Below, one piece after another: positions 12,301-24,393 of a stretch of DNA of 64,000 nt (positions are counted from its first letter, which is position 1; every line of letters begins with the position of its first letter). The notes under the pieces were generated by a model that saw only the letters and a program-made list of their open reading frames with translations, did no database searches and was not told where the DNA came from. Both the position numbers and the translations under genes were made by a program. The stretch is taken from assembly GCA_000497125.2 (NCBI GenBank), contig CM035318.1, forward strand, positions 1,732,001 through 1,796,000, given 5' to 3'. Source of the DNA: Spironucleus salmonicida (Eukaryota; Fornicata; Diplomonadida; Hexamitidae).

Positions 12301-13452
12301 AGTTAATTATTCTTATAGTTCTTTTAGAATCGTATGGTTTTTTTCTTCTAAAATATGAAAACCAATTTGATTTTCTTTAATATTTGTAGTGATATTTACT
12401 AAATCGTTAGTAGTTTCTTAAATTTTATATTATGCTTAATCCTAAATTTCTTTTTATTACTACAATTCATTATCTATCATATTAATAGATTTCTCCAATT
12501 CTTATTACTATTATTATAATTGAACAATTTATTATTATTTTTATGACAACCCTAATCTGCTTTAACTAGCTTAATACATATTTTTAGATAAATCTTCTGT
12601 TATTTAAATTCCAACAGTTTAAATTTTAGATAACGAATCATTTTTATTGTCAATTAAAGCATCTCTAAATTAAACAGCTGCAGACAATGAAATTCGAATC
12701 TCTTATTTTTAATTACTATAATATTCCATTAGAGCCATCTACTGCGACAATAGCGGCAGAAATTTTTAGGTACCAACTACTTATTCAATAAACTCTAATA
12801 GCCCAACATCTGAAGATTATTATATGCTACTTGGTTAAATTTTTTATAGTAGTTTTTTATAATTGTCTGGAATATCAGAAATAATTAACTCTGCAATTTT
12901 ATTATATATATTTTGTGGCTAAAACTCAATATTTAAATTTTATATGATTGATTGAAATGTCAATAAATTTTCTGTTTCAACAGTTGTCATCTATGATAAA
13001 ATATCATCACCAACAGCTTTCATCATAGAAATTGATTCTACTTCACCCTATAAAATGAGAAATCTGTTATGTGCAATATCTAGTCCATTATCTAATAAAA
13101 TTTAAGTAACATTAGACAGAGTAGATTTAATGCCGTTTACCTCATAATGCTGAGATCCAGTTGCTTAAATAACTCTACCTATTGAAAAGTATTGTCCATT
13201 GTTTGAAAAGTTAACTTAAACTTTAGCAAATGGAACTTTGTATTATGATTGATGAATTAAATCTACTAATTTATCTTATCTTAATTACTTTGCTCTCCAA
13301 CCAAAAACAAATAAAAGAGCATCTATTATATTAGATTTCCCTGAGCCATTTGCACCAACTATGCATGCTAATCCTTATGTATTTAAGGCTATTAAATGTT
13401 CTCCATACCAAGATTTAAAGTTGTGTAGAACAAGTTCTTCGATTCTAAGCAT
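9340..13452 (-). CDS. SMC4: Condensin subunit SMC4
   Basis: The protein has 1370 residues, the normal SMC4 length. The Walker A motif is GANGSGKSN at residues 33-41. It is followed by FLILQGEVESISMMK, the SMC4-type Q-loop. A long coiled coil leads to a hinge near residue 600 (LGSLGIIDKSLNIAAISAFG) and a return coil. The C-terminal ATPase half has the signature LSGGEKTLSSLSLIFALH and Walker B VVDEIDAALDF. The end ISLRNNTFEIADRLIGVYK is closest to SMC4. SMC4 pairs with SMC2 in condensin to compact mitotic chromosomes. Many coiled-coil Gln are TAA/TAG. Start chosen at MLRIEELVLHNFKSWYGEH, the standard SMC N-terminus. Confidence 0.95.
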
Positions 13453-13519
13453 TAAAATTTGAAAAGTGATAACAAATTTATCTACATATTATATTTATTA
13501 AATATTAAATAAAATAATA

Positions 13520-14062
13520 TCACTGAAGTAATTTATCTCTCATAACTTCAAGCTACTATTTCATATTTTCATTCTCATTATGCATAGATCTAGTTTCTTT
13601 AGTAAGTTTACCGATTTCGAATTTAAATGCTCCGATATTTTCGACTAGAGATGTCTTCTTTTTATTTAATTCTCCAACTTTTTTTTCAAGATCTGTTATT
13701 GCTTATTTGAATCTTTATAAATTTGACAATGCTATCTATGCCTACTCTTTCTATCTTTCTACAAGAAGCTATACTTCTTTCTTTTCTGCTTTTCTCTCGA
13801 TTAAAGATTTAGAAAAATTATCTGATATTTTTTACTGTTAATCTAATTACTACTAAATTGTTTGAAGTTAAGATTATTTGTCTCTAAGCTCATTTTCAGC
13901 TCTTTATACTTCATCTTTCATTTTCTAGTGTTCAATTTTAGCGATTTAATGATCTGCAGTCAACTATTTCGCCATTCTTTCTTCAATAGTATAGTCTGCT
14001 TGAACTCGTGCCATTTTAGCGCGCATCAAGTCAACTACTTCCAAAGCATTCATCTTTTGCAT
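13520..14062 (-). CDS. Coiled-coil protein, 180 aa
   Basis: The 180 residues are helical throughout with heptad-like spacing, rich in Lys, Glu, Gln and Leu, with no proline in the core. The start is MQKMNALEVVDLMRAKMARV and the end is a basic Met-rich helix. It lies 67 bases from the SMC4 start on the same strand. Such short coiled coils are common among flagellar-axoneme and basal-body proteins, but nothing here is diagnostic. Confidence 0.6.
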
Positions 14063-14116
14063 TTAAATTTTAAATATTTTAAATATTTAGTATAGGATAA
14101 TAATATATTATTTTTC

Positions 14117-14608
14117 TCATTTCCATTTATTAAAAGCATTCTATCTTTACTCTTTTGATGCCTTTATTTTTTCATCAATAAAACTCAATTCATGCTTCAA
14201 AATATTCTATATAGTTGAAGCTTCGCTTTATTATAATGGTTTAAAAATAAGTGGAAATTCTGCTAATTTTATTTATACTCTTTCTATTCTGCATTAAACT
14301 TCATATATAGTAGATTTAAAGTTATTTGTGATTAATTATAATCTAATCAAATGTTTGTCAAGTTTTTCGTTATATTTGACCATTTAATTTAATTTTTAAA
14401 TTGATTTTAAGTAGTCTTAAAATACATCAAATGAAGTCTGCTAGTTAGTAACAATAGCGAGCTTATCTGTAGGATCAAGCTTTGAATTTAATTTGTATTA
14501 AGATATTTAATAATACTCTAAAAATTCTTACTCAATTCCTAATTAAGCTACTATTTAAGTAGATGATGTCGATATTAATTTTAATAGTTCATAGACTTCA
14601 TAATACAT
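14117..14608 (-). CDS. Small helical protein, 163 aa
   Basis: This 163-residue, mainly helical protein has no signal or membrane span. It begins MYYEVYELLKLISTSSTQIV, has a middle amphipathic region (KLNQMVKYNEKLDKHLIRLQ), and ends in a charged helix with a terminal WK. Length and helical pattern resemble small subunits of BLOC, dynactin or kinetochore complexes, but I cannot assign it. It is divergent to the surface-protein gene at 14657 across a 48-base AT-only spacer. Confidence 0.5.
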
Positions 14609-14656
14609 TAAAAGGTATATGATAATAATTATATATTTTATTTATATTGTTTAACA

Positions 14657-17428
14657 ATGTTACTTATATGCTTTGGCATATAAGTCCACTAGTAATAGTT
14701 AAATGAATTCATTAAAACTATAGGTAATTCAACTTAATATGGAAAATTTGATCCAACTAATATAGATAAAATTGGCGAATAGGTCTAATAAATGTATGAC
14801 AAGCAAAGCAATTACTTAGATAATTTTAATACATTTAGATACAGCTGTGTTATTCCAAATGAATAAGGATAGCCTATAAATAAATTTTATTTTGCAAAGG
14901 GAACTTCAGATTTAGTCACATGTTCAGTACCATTTACCCATTATCCAAATCACTAGTTTGACGATGTAGAAGATATGATTGTATGGGATTATTAAGATAC
15001 TTAATATTCATGGCCCCATTTTTCAGGAAATTCGTAGCTAATTAATAATTAGATAAAGAAATATTTATTTAAGAGTAATTTTACTATTTTCCTATAAGAT
15101 GGAATATAACTCTTAAATCAGTTCATGTTTTTAATTCATCCTAATTCAAATGTTAAAATTTATAATACCTACAATACTGAGATAATATTTAATGACTTAA
15201 GTGGAAATTTTGACCCTTAAGTCGTCAGCAATTTTAAGTAATAAGATGAGTTTCCGAATTTTGATAAATGCATAAATATAATTAATACTCTAAACTAATC
15301 TTAAAATATTCTAATATTGGCTAGAGGTTTTTATTGGAATAAATAAGTAGAAAATCCACGAAACATCACAATAATTAATACTTTTATATAGAATACTAAT
15401 TAAAATAACTGGATTTAGGGTAATGTATCTGTTAATTTAAGTAGTATAGTTATTTCTAGATAATTTTTAACTGAATTTTCTTAAAAGTTTAATTCTAAAC
15501 TGTTATTTCTTTATTCTAATAAATTAAATCAACATGATTAAATACTATTAGTATTATAAGCTTATATCAATTAATTTATATCGTATGAAAAAGTCATAAC
15601 ATTCCCAATAAGATCTAATTTAGTTTTAAATTAATAATATGTTAATTTCTTAGTTAGACCGATATATAATTAACTACAAAATTATATCGGATTCGTCGCT
15701 ATTTCAATTAATTTTAATAAGTTATTTATGAAAATTATCCCAAACCATAATTATTTAGTAACATCAGACTTACTTATAATGTAAAATGAGTATTTATTGT
15801 ATTCTATTGCACAACTTCAAGAAAATGTTCTAAGTTAAAAAAATTTAAATTATATTTTTAATGATTCATTTTACGAGTCTGAATAGATAGTTATGAATAA
15901 TTCTTTAACAAATAAACTTAGATTTTAATATAAAATATAATAATAAATGATAAATTCATCTTAAATATATGTCTAAAATATTAGCTTATAAAAGCTAATA
16001 TCTTCTCCTATCAGTAATTTCACAAAGCCAAATAAATTTTTTACTCGATTAGATAAATAAGGATACAAATATCCTCGAGTTTTTAAAGATAATACATTTT
16101 TATTTCAAAATATATCTCTTTAAAATAATATTAGACTGGTATTTATTATTCCAGAATCATAATTTACAGATCATCATTTAAATTTTGATAAAAATAATAT
16201 TATTAAGTATTCTTCAATATTAACCTAATTTAATTGCAGCTTGTTGGATTTACCTTAAAATTGTCTTACTAATTTAGATCCTATATAATTCTAAATACCT
16301 TATTAACTAATTTTAATCTATTATGATGATAAATAAGTAGATATAGTTTTTGATTCAACTATGATAATTCCGTGTAAAGCTAATGATGTGATATAAAATA
16401 TTTCAGGAGATTATAGTTGTTAAAAAGATAAATTTAAATTTGTTATTTAAAAAGATATAAGATATTAAATGTTGCAATAGGCAATTTTATTCATTAAGTC
16501 AAAGTCTAATATATAGATTTAGTTTTTACTTTATCATAAAAATATGATATTGGTATAAAATAGATAAAATAATATTGTGGGGTTTTCATAAAATAAATAG
16601 CTTAACTTTTATAAAACTAGAATAATATCACTAGTTCCGATTATTTATAGAGAATAGAGACGTTAAAGTTTTTATACCTATTGTAAAACATCTCCATAAT
16701 CATTATACATGTACAATATATAACAACCATTCAAAATGATTGTTAATCCCTTGAATTCAAGCTATTCAATATCAACGTATAATTATACCAACATAATGTC
16801 AGCTTATAATATAAGAACTATAAACAGTACAATGTTATTAGCATTCTAAATAAATAATTATTATAACGAACATAAGAAGATTTATGCAATAAAGGAACAA
16901 AACTTTTTCATTATTGATTAATATGCTTAAGTATTATTTTCTCCATTACAAATGAAAGTGAATTTAACCTATCGATTCAGAAATAAAAATTTATTTGAAA
17001 CTGATTTATGCTAGCATAATTAATATAGTATTCCAATGCTTTAGTTTTTATTTAAAATGCGGTTTATTGAATATTCTATTTATATTTCATCCTAATAATA
17101 TTGCTTAATTTTCAAAATTATTGATGACAGTTTAAATAAGGATTTTCTATAAAAAATAAATAATACAAATATGTACAATTTAACTCTACCTTGGGATTAG
17201 TTATTACCATATATAAGTATGTCAAACGTTCCATGTTTTACAGGTTTACAGTATATAAATGAATATATAGATGAAATTTTTAATTATCCAGAAAAATATT
17301 ACAAAGAATTTGATGAACCTCACGAAAATATTATATTATCATAGTAGTAATATAATTATTATTGGTACTATTTGCTAACATTTTTAATTTTTGTAATCGT
17401 AACAGTGACAGTAATAATATGTCATTGA
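14657..17428 (+). CDS. Large single-pass (type I) membrane protein, 923 aa
   Basis: This is an uninterrupted 924-codon frame. A short hydrophobic N-terminus (MLLICFGIQV) could be a signal peptide. A long Asn/Tyr/Phe-rich extracellular part follows, with many N-x-S/T sequons (for example NTTs such as INNTNMYNLT). One C-terminal membrane span (YYLLTFLIFVIVTVTVIICH) reaches the last residues, so there is almost no cytosolic tail. A middle stretch (QNYIGFVAISINFNKLF) resembles the strand of a Cache-type sensor domain as in alpha2delta/CACHD proteins, but this is weak. It is likely a secretory-pathway or cell-surface protein. It ends 3 bases from the convergent OSCA-like gene. Confidence 0.65.
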
Positions 17429-17431
17429 TCA

Positions 17432-19906
17432 TCACAAAATCAGTTCATTATCTTCTTCATTAGGGTATAATGTTGTTAATATAATTGCTGGATGCGTATA
17501 CATACAGGAGATATTGTTAATATCGCAACGGTCTAGTTCATATTCAATGACTTTATCTTAGCTAACAACGGATGTAATATAGTCATTGTGCAAAATTGAA
17601 GTTTTCATTATATAACTGACATTCTAAATTTAAAACTTTCTAGATGTTGGTGTGGATAATAAATTTATCGAATTGCTGCCTAAAGTTTTAGATGATATAG
17701 ATTTTTTAAATTTTCTATCTAGATTTAGTTTATAACAAATCATAATTATCAATAATATTACTAGAATTATCATGGATGATAATGTAATCCAAGTTCGATT
17801 TAAAGAAAAATAATATGCAAAACATGTGATTATCATTAAATAAAATGAATAATAGCAAGTTGTAATAACTAATTTCATTATATCGACTTCACCTGATAAA
17901 TCAGATGTCGAATACTAAGGATTAATGTAGTAGATATTATATCTTGTAGTCAATGAAATTGAAATTATCCCAATGAACACCATGACAATAGAGATTGGCG
18001 AAACAATGGAATACATCATACCAACTACCACCATGTGACAAATATATGCAAGCTGAGTAGGAAAAGAAAATTCAAAAAATTTATATGTTCTTATTCTATG
18101 TTAACTAGAGCGTCTATATATTTTTTTATAAAATACTAAGAAGACATCAGGGATTCGTAGTAACGTAAATACGCCTAATAAGAAATATTTTGTCATAACA
18201 TAGTTAGAAAATATAAATGATGATTATGATATATTTTAAGATATCTTATTAAAAATTTCAAAAATAGAAAGTTCTAATAATTGTTTAAAATTGAGAACAC
18301 CTTAATCATTTAGGGCAGCACCTAGAATTATATGCAAAACTCCCTATATTAAGCCTAAAAATGCAAAAAGACATACAAATTTCAAATTATTCCTTTATGC
18401 TCTTGATTTAAATTTTGGTATAAATAATAGAAGTGTAATAATTTATGGTAAACATGACATGAATATTGCCGATATTAATTATGGCATATAGGTTACAATC
18501 AGAGTATTAAGTTCATAACACATAAAACATCTTGGTTATTTGAACTTTTCCGTTAAATCAAAATTATCACAATGTAAAATACTAATACAGATATTATTAA
18601 AAAATAGATTGAATATTTACTGTTAATATTATGATGCTAACTACAATAAGTATGCTTATGGAACAAAATATCCAATAAAAAGGGCAGTAATAAGAACCCA
18701 AAATAATGCATATGAACATATCTATGAAGATTTAGAGGATGCAATATTGTACCAAAGAATTTAATCAGGGTGGCAGGACTATTAAACATATGGTGCAGTA
18801 TTATCTGCAAATAATGCAATATTGTTTGCTAATGATGCTTCTGTTTATGACTTAAATATTACAAAACATGACTTGCCGATTAAACTAGGTATTAAATCAT
18901 CCTTTTGAGTTAATTTTTAATTATTTTATAATTAAGTTTTGTTTTTATCCAAAAGCCTGACTTGTGCTGGTGATGGATAGTCTGGACATGCATGCTAGAT
19001 GCTATTAATATAATTAGGAATGAGTTGCATTTCATTAATAATCTTATTTATTTGTATTTTATAATAACTAATTTTTACATTTTCTTTTTGTTTCAATTCG
19101 ACTTACTTATTAAACTTATGTTAAATTTATTTGATCTTAATATCATTTAAAATTCCTTGTTTATATGTATTTTATAATAAAAATAGTTTGTTTTAAAATT
19201 AAGCTAAATTATCATCTGAAGTTCGTGCACCTTTAACAAATAATTTTAATTAATAAAAATAATATTATAATATTTAACTTTTTGGCGAAATTGGGATAAC
19301 CTTTACTACTTAATTTTTTGGAAAACAAGTATTTAAAGCGTATTCCAAATTTTATTTATCTTATAACTCTACAGGGAGTCCTTCAAATAATAAAACATAA
19401 TTTTAAGGTGTTGAACGTTTCATAATAATTTATTTAAATTAAATATAAACGTAATTAAAATTTTTATAAAACATGCAGCCAAGAAATGAAACGATCATAC
19501 AAGTTATTAATGGAATAATAATATCCGAAGACTAATCTTCAAGAGATGTTATTTAAAGCTTGGACCAAATTGAAAGCTAAACTATAGTTTAGTTTGAACC
19601 TAAAAAATAAACGGGAAAAAGTAAAATTGATAATACCATCACAATTTGGAACAGTAAATCAATTATAAGTTTTTAAAATATCACAAAAAGTGCAGCTAGA
19701 TTTCCTCTCTATAGAAATTAAGAGTTGTCCATATTTAAGGTTTAAAAAAACCACTTATTTGTAGTAGAACTTTTTAATGGCATATAAACTGATGGTAATA
19801 GCTATTTTAACATTCCGAAAGCAATAAGAACAATAATAACTACACTAATATTAATAATAATTGTCTGTGTAAAAGTATCCTCATATTGAATTGGATTTGA
19901 TTACAT
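17432..19906 (-). CDS. OSCA/TMEM63 (CSC1-like) mechanosensitive channel
   Basis: The protein has 824 residues, typical for the family. Order: an N-terminal TM0 (about residues 17-32) with the short VYMPLKS turn; TM1 and TM2; then the cytosolic RRM-like domain beginning NYVLLFEGLPVELQDKQNLE; then eight or so further TMs. Characteristic sequences are ILWYNIASSKSSQIC before TM3, YVMTKYFLLGVFTLLRIPDV, and the late helix pair ending PISIVMVFIGIISISLTTRY NIYYI, equivalent to the family's xYxxRYNLLY exit. These proteins are osmosensitive/mechanosensitive cation channels of plasma or contractile membranes. An antisense plus-strand frame is open but is a shadow. Start 19906 keeps TM0. Confidence 0.85.
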
Positions 19907-19946
19907 TCATGGAGTGGAATTTATAAAAAGTATTAAATATTATATA

Positions 19947-20318
19947 TCAGTCTATCTGTAGTTCTGGTTCTACCACGCTATTTAATAAAATATTGACCTC
20001 TTGTCCTATGCTCACATCTGATTAAAACTAGCAGATATAAAATGGTTAAGTAGGTGAACCAAAAATATCAATAATAATACCAAAAATATCATCATTAGTT
20101 TTTAATGCACCTTCGTACACAAGTCCAGGATACAGTGATCCATCAATTGTGATTTAAGTTTATGTTTTAGATAATATCCTACCAAAGCTTTAAATTTTAT
20201 TATCATCTTAGTACTTGCTTACAACCTAGTCTAGATAATTTTATTAAAAAATAGGTATGTCACATATTTAATCAGAGTGCTATGAAGAATATATACTAGA
20301 ACTACTAGATTCTTCCAT
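19947..20318 (-). CDS. Naf1/Gar1-like H/ACA RNP protein, 123 aa
   Basis: After a Ser-rich acidic N-terminus, residues 40-108 match the Gar1/Naf1 beta-barrel. A first strand pair reads IQSFGRILSKTQTQITIDG, then GLVYEGALKTNDDIFGIIID, then IFGSPTQPFYICQF, equal to Naf1's IFGPVxxPLYSVRF. Naf1 helps assemble H/ACA pseudouridylation RNPs and telomerase RNP in the nucleus; Gar1 replaces it in mature particles. The IFG-PxxPxY pattern and the absence of GAR (RGG) tails favour Naf1. At 123 residues it is much shorter than usual Naf1, essentially the core domain. It is on the same strand as, and 36 bases downstream of, the helicase stop-start spacer. Confidence 0.6.
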
Positions 20319-20354
20319 TTAATATGGAAAGGAAAAAGATAAAAATTATTATAG

Positions 20355-21803
20355 TCATTTGTAAAAGGATTTTTTTCGATTAATACGCTCACCAATGTTT
20401 TCCATTTAAATATCCATCTTAGCAGTTAATTCAGCCTTTGACACTTTAGGAAATACTTCCCTAATTAACCAGTCTTCATTAAAGTTATCTATTTTCCCAT
20501 TCCAACACCAATTATTAAAATTTATAAGTTCTGGGATTGTGATATTATGATCAGCTTCTATATTATCCTTAAACAAGAACTCATTAGCTTTCATAAATAT
20601 CATACTGGTACCATTTTAGCCAGATCTTCCAACTCTACCAATTCTATGTAGATATGTGTCACTTTTTGGAATATTCATCTAAAAAATGAAATCAACTTTT
20701 GGTATATCTAGACCTCTAGATGCCAAATCCGTCGCTACTAAAATTAAGGCTTATCCTAATCTAAACTATTGAATGCTTAAAAATCTATCGTCTTACTTCA
20801 TTTTACCATGTAGAGCGACAGACTTAAAATTAAGTTGATTTAACAGCCTATTATAAATTTCTGCTTATTCACCGCTTTCAGCAAAAACAATACCTTAACG
20901 TATTTTTGTATTCAATACATTTTTATTTTATGGTTTCCCATCATTTTTATTAGCAACATCTATTCCTGTGAGAATAGAAAGGAAAAAAGCTAAATAAGAA
21001 CTTGCTTAAAAATCTTACGGGACGATCTTAAAATGTTACAATATATTTTAAGGTATCCTAAAGGATGGTGAAATAATTTTTTGATATTAGTGTAATTCAG
21101 CAAATTAATTTAATAGAAAATTATTCGATGCTGTTGCTAAAACAACTTTTTTAGTTTTAGGAAGATGCTAAATGATGGTAGTCAAATCATCATTAAATTA
21201 TGTATCATCTGTAAAGAAAAAATCTGCCTCATCTAATACCAAAAATTAGTTATTCTCAAAATATGTTGATATATCAGATTATATAGATCTAATAATAGAT
21301 GCTAGTCGTCCTGGTGTAGCTACTATTATATATGGTCCATCACGTAGCTATCCTGTTTACAATGAAATAGATTACCCCCCTGTTATGAGACATGGTTAAA
21401 GACCAAATGTTCTAGAATAACAAGATACTTAATCAAAAATTTATTACGCTAATTCACGGGTGGGTGCTAAAAATATCGAATGAAATGGTTAAGGGTTCTA
21501 TGTTAAATGTTAAAGTGAAGGTAACACAAAGCAAAGAGTTTTTCCTGAAGCTGTTGGAGATACTATCAGAGAAGAATGTAAGTTTATCTATTTTATAGAT
21601 AATTACTAGATTAAAGTAGGTTTTGTAATTGAATGAGCTTCAAGAACCTACGATAATTCAAAGCTTATACCTAAGTTTTCAAACTCATACTAATGGTTTA
21701 TATTCTATTTTTAAGTTTATAGACTAAGTTATACAACATCTACTGTCTATTACTTGGTCTCAGATGAATCCTAAAAATTTTAATCAAAAATATCAATTGG
21801 CAT
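20355..21803 (-). CDS. DEAD-box ATP-dependent RNA helicase
   Basis: The protein has 482 residues, a two-RecA-domain DEAD-box helicase. Visible motifs: FENLGIS and a Q-motif PTLIQQ near residue 63-67; motif I SPTASGKT (82-89) instead of the usual AxTGxGKT; Ia APTRELAQQ; GG and TPGRL; motif II VLDEAD; motif III ATAS in place of SAT; and motif VI HRIGRVGRSG in the C-terminal domain. Such enzymes remodel RNA or RNPs, often in ribosome assembly. I cannot choose the subfamily. The C-terminal tail after motif VI is short and basic. The altered motifs I and III are worth noting but consistent with ATP use (Gly-Lys-Thr kept). Confidence 0.9.
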
Positions 21804-21850
21804 TTAGAAAAGGAAAAAGAAGTTCAAATAGTATTATATAAAATAATAAA

Positions 21851-22399
21851 TCACCAATCTAAATCTTCCTCAGTATTTTTGCCATAACCACGAATTTATA
21901 TTAAAGGGTAGTCTGTACATTTTATTATTTTCAAACAAGTTTGCTATTTACCCAGATGTAGACAATATTATTTTTTAATCTTTGTCTAAGAAAATTCTGG
22001 TTAATTTAAATATAAGTATGCCTTATAGGGATTATTATGTAGGTCAAATTAAATTTCAGATAAATTTCTAATCATTTATTGCAAAATCTATTAATACAGT
22101 GTATCTTAGCATATTTATTTTGAAACTGAAAAATGAATCTAATAAATATAATACGGATTTCTTTAGTTAAACCCCTATAACATATAAAAACAATATTCAT
22201 CTTGGAAACCTTGAATATTTAATAAGTCTAACGATTATTCTATTTTTTTAAGTTAATTAAATTCAACTTTATTTACAGGATGTAAAGAAGCTATTTAACC
22301 GCTAATAAAAAATATATACTTAATTAACTCGATAACAAGAGGTTTGATAAATTAAACAGGAATATTCTATTAAATTAATTGCATATCTTAAATTTTCAT
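21851..22399 (-). CDS. Hypothetical protein, possibly p31comet-like, 182 aa
   Basis: The 182-residue protein begins MKIQDMQLIQQNIPVQFIKP and contains LIKYIFFISGQIASLHP. That faintly resembles the lLxxRGQIPxP segment of MAD2L1-binding protein (p31comet), a HORMA-fold regulator that removes Mad2 from checkpoint complexes. The C-terminus ends GYGKNTEEDLDW. The match is weak and by eye, so treat it as an unknown soluble alpha/beta protein. It is divergent to the kinesin gene over a 60-base spacer. Confidence 0.5.
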
Positions 22400-22459
22400 T
22401 ATTAATATGGATATTTATAATATAATAAAATAATGTTTTCACTTCTATTAATTTTTCAA
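22400..22459. promoter_or_regulatory. Bidirectional AT spacer with pyrimidine-rich leader
   Basis: The spacer lies between divergent starts (22399 minus, 22460 plus). It carries ATATTTATAATATAATAAAA in the middle, then a T/C-rich stretch (TTTTCACTTCTATTAATTTT) directly before the kinesin ATG. An in-frame ATG at 22433 lies inside it and would add nine hydrophobic residues. It is more likely part of the leader. Confidence 0.35.
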
Positions 22460-24382
22460 ATGACAAAAGAAAATTTTACTGTAGCAGTAAGAGTACGCCC
22501 ATTAAATTAAAAAGAGACCGCAAATGGCGCATATTCAGTTATATAACTCAATAGTAATGATTCATTATACTTTGATCCTATAACAAAGGAAACAGGTCCT
22601 GGAGCTAAAAAATAAAAGAATTTATTGTTTCAGTATGACAGAGTATATGATGAACATTCTACAAATTAAGAAATATATAGAAATACAGTGTAGTAATTCA
22701 TTGGAACATTTCTAGATGGAATTAATTGTTCGGTTTTTGCTTATGGCGCCACAGCTTCAGGAAAAACTCATACAATCTCTGGTGAAGGTGATGGAATCAT
22801 GTATTAGATTGTTGAAGATATATTTAATCAAGTGAAAAGCGATGATAAGTTCAGCATCACTTTTATTGAAATTTATAATGAGAATATTCATGATTTACTT
22901 TCAGAAGCACTAGTTACACAAAATCTTACTATTAGAGAAGATCCAATATTAGGTAGTGTAGTTGTAGGGATTAAGGAAATATAAGTGTCTTCAAAGTTAG
23001 ATGCTTATACATATATTTAAAAAGCACTTTAATAAAGAGCGTGTTCATCAACTGGAGAGAATATATCATCCTCAAGGTCTCATTCAGTATTAACTATAAA
23101 TTTATAGCGAGATAGTACATATTCAAAATTTGTTGTTATCGATTTAGCTGGATCAGAAAGAATGAAACGAACCGGTGCAACTGGATTACGAGCACAAGAA
23201 GGAACTAATATAAACAAATCTTTGTTAGCATTAGGTAATTGTCTGTCTGCCCTTGTTAAACCTGGAGGTTATGTGCCTTATAGAAATTCTAAGTTAACAA
23301 GGATATTAAAGGATACATTATCAGGTAATTCAAAAGTTATTATGTTATGTATGATATCGCCGGGAAGTGTTTGTTTTGATGATACTCTTAATTCTTTAGT
23401 TTATGCCTAACGGGCTACGCTTATTAAGACAAATGCATAATAAAATTTAGCAACATTTTAGTATACTACTGTAGAGTATAATTAAATGATTTAGTAGTAT
23501 AAAGAAGAAAATATGTAACTACAATAAGAACTTACAACATGTAAATAATAAACTAATTCTTCTACTCGCTCTTAGGCTATAAATTCTTCATATGATGTAA
23601 TTAAAAATGATATACATGATAGATTGTAGTCTATTTTAGGTAAAGCCAAGCAGTATTATTTGATTTAAACTAACAGAAAGTATATAGATTATTTAAATGA
23701 GCAAAAAATATAAATTGATAATTAAATGCTTAAATAGCTGTTATCATAAGAGGTCAAGCTTAAAGGGTAAATTGCATAAGAAAAGGAGTAAATTTCATTA
23801 ATTTAATAGAAAAAGGAATTTTAAGCGATGCAAAAACAACTTTAAGATTCAATTATACTATTAATTGAAAATGCATAGTGTATTCTATAATAATTAACGG
23901 TTTAGTCTTATGCTAACTTGTTAGAATAGAAATAAAATTTATTAAATAACTAACATTTAGAAAAGGACAAACAGATAATCCAATTGAAAGCAATTTTTTA
24001 AGATCTTGTTTCTATAGCTGAAGTTGGACTTGGAAATTAAGAAGTAGTTCCGTTTATTAAAAATTTTTAAACTATTGTAAACAGTAATAAAGAAATTAGT
24101 AAAATATAAAATATTGATTTTCAGTAAATTTCGTTAGGTTAAGAATTGACATTAAACTAATTAGATAATACACAATAGTTATAGTTATCTATAAATGCTT
24201 CATAAATACCCACAAGTTAGTTTAATATTTAAGCGGACCAAAAAAGAATTAACGCATTATCTAGTTTCAGATAGAGGAGAGTTCCTGGTTTAAATAGACC
24301 AGAGAAACGTGCATATGAATAAGAATTAGGTGAATTAGAGAAATAACTGAGTTAGGTTAGTTAAAGTAGGAGAATGAAGTGA
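22460..24382 (+). CDS. Kinesin motor protein, kinesin-8-like
   Basis: The protein has 640 residues. An N-terminal motor domain spans about 1-330, then a neck and Gln-rich coiled coil. Motifs: VAVRVRPL at 8-15, P-loop GATASGKT at 96-103, switch I SSRSHS, switch [11 protein letters not shown], and [19 protein letters not shown]. The insert [20 protein letters not shown] and [11 protein letters not shown] are most like kinesin-8 (Kif18/19), plus-end-directed motors that also trim microtubule ends and set spindle or flagellar length. Start taken at [14 protein letters not shown] because it begins directly with the motor. The P-loop has Ala-Thr-Ala-Ser where most kinesins have Gln-Thr-Gly-x. Tail ends in a basic region before TGA. 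Confidence 0.9.
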
Positions 24383-24393
24383 TGTATAAAATT

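Noticed and set aside
18085-18908. Plus-strand ORF that would need a 29-base GT-AG intron
   Set aside because: It is antisense to the OSCA/TMEM63 gene at 17432-19906, which has family motifs in order and is one continuous frame.
22433-22459. Upstream in-frame ATG of kinesin adding nine hydrophobic residues
   Set aside because: Kinesin-8 motors begin with the motor strand; the extra residues come from a T/C-rich leader.
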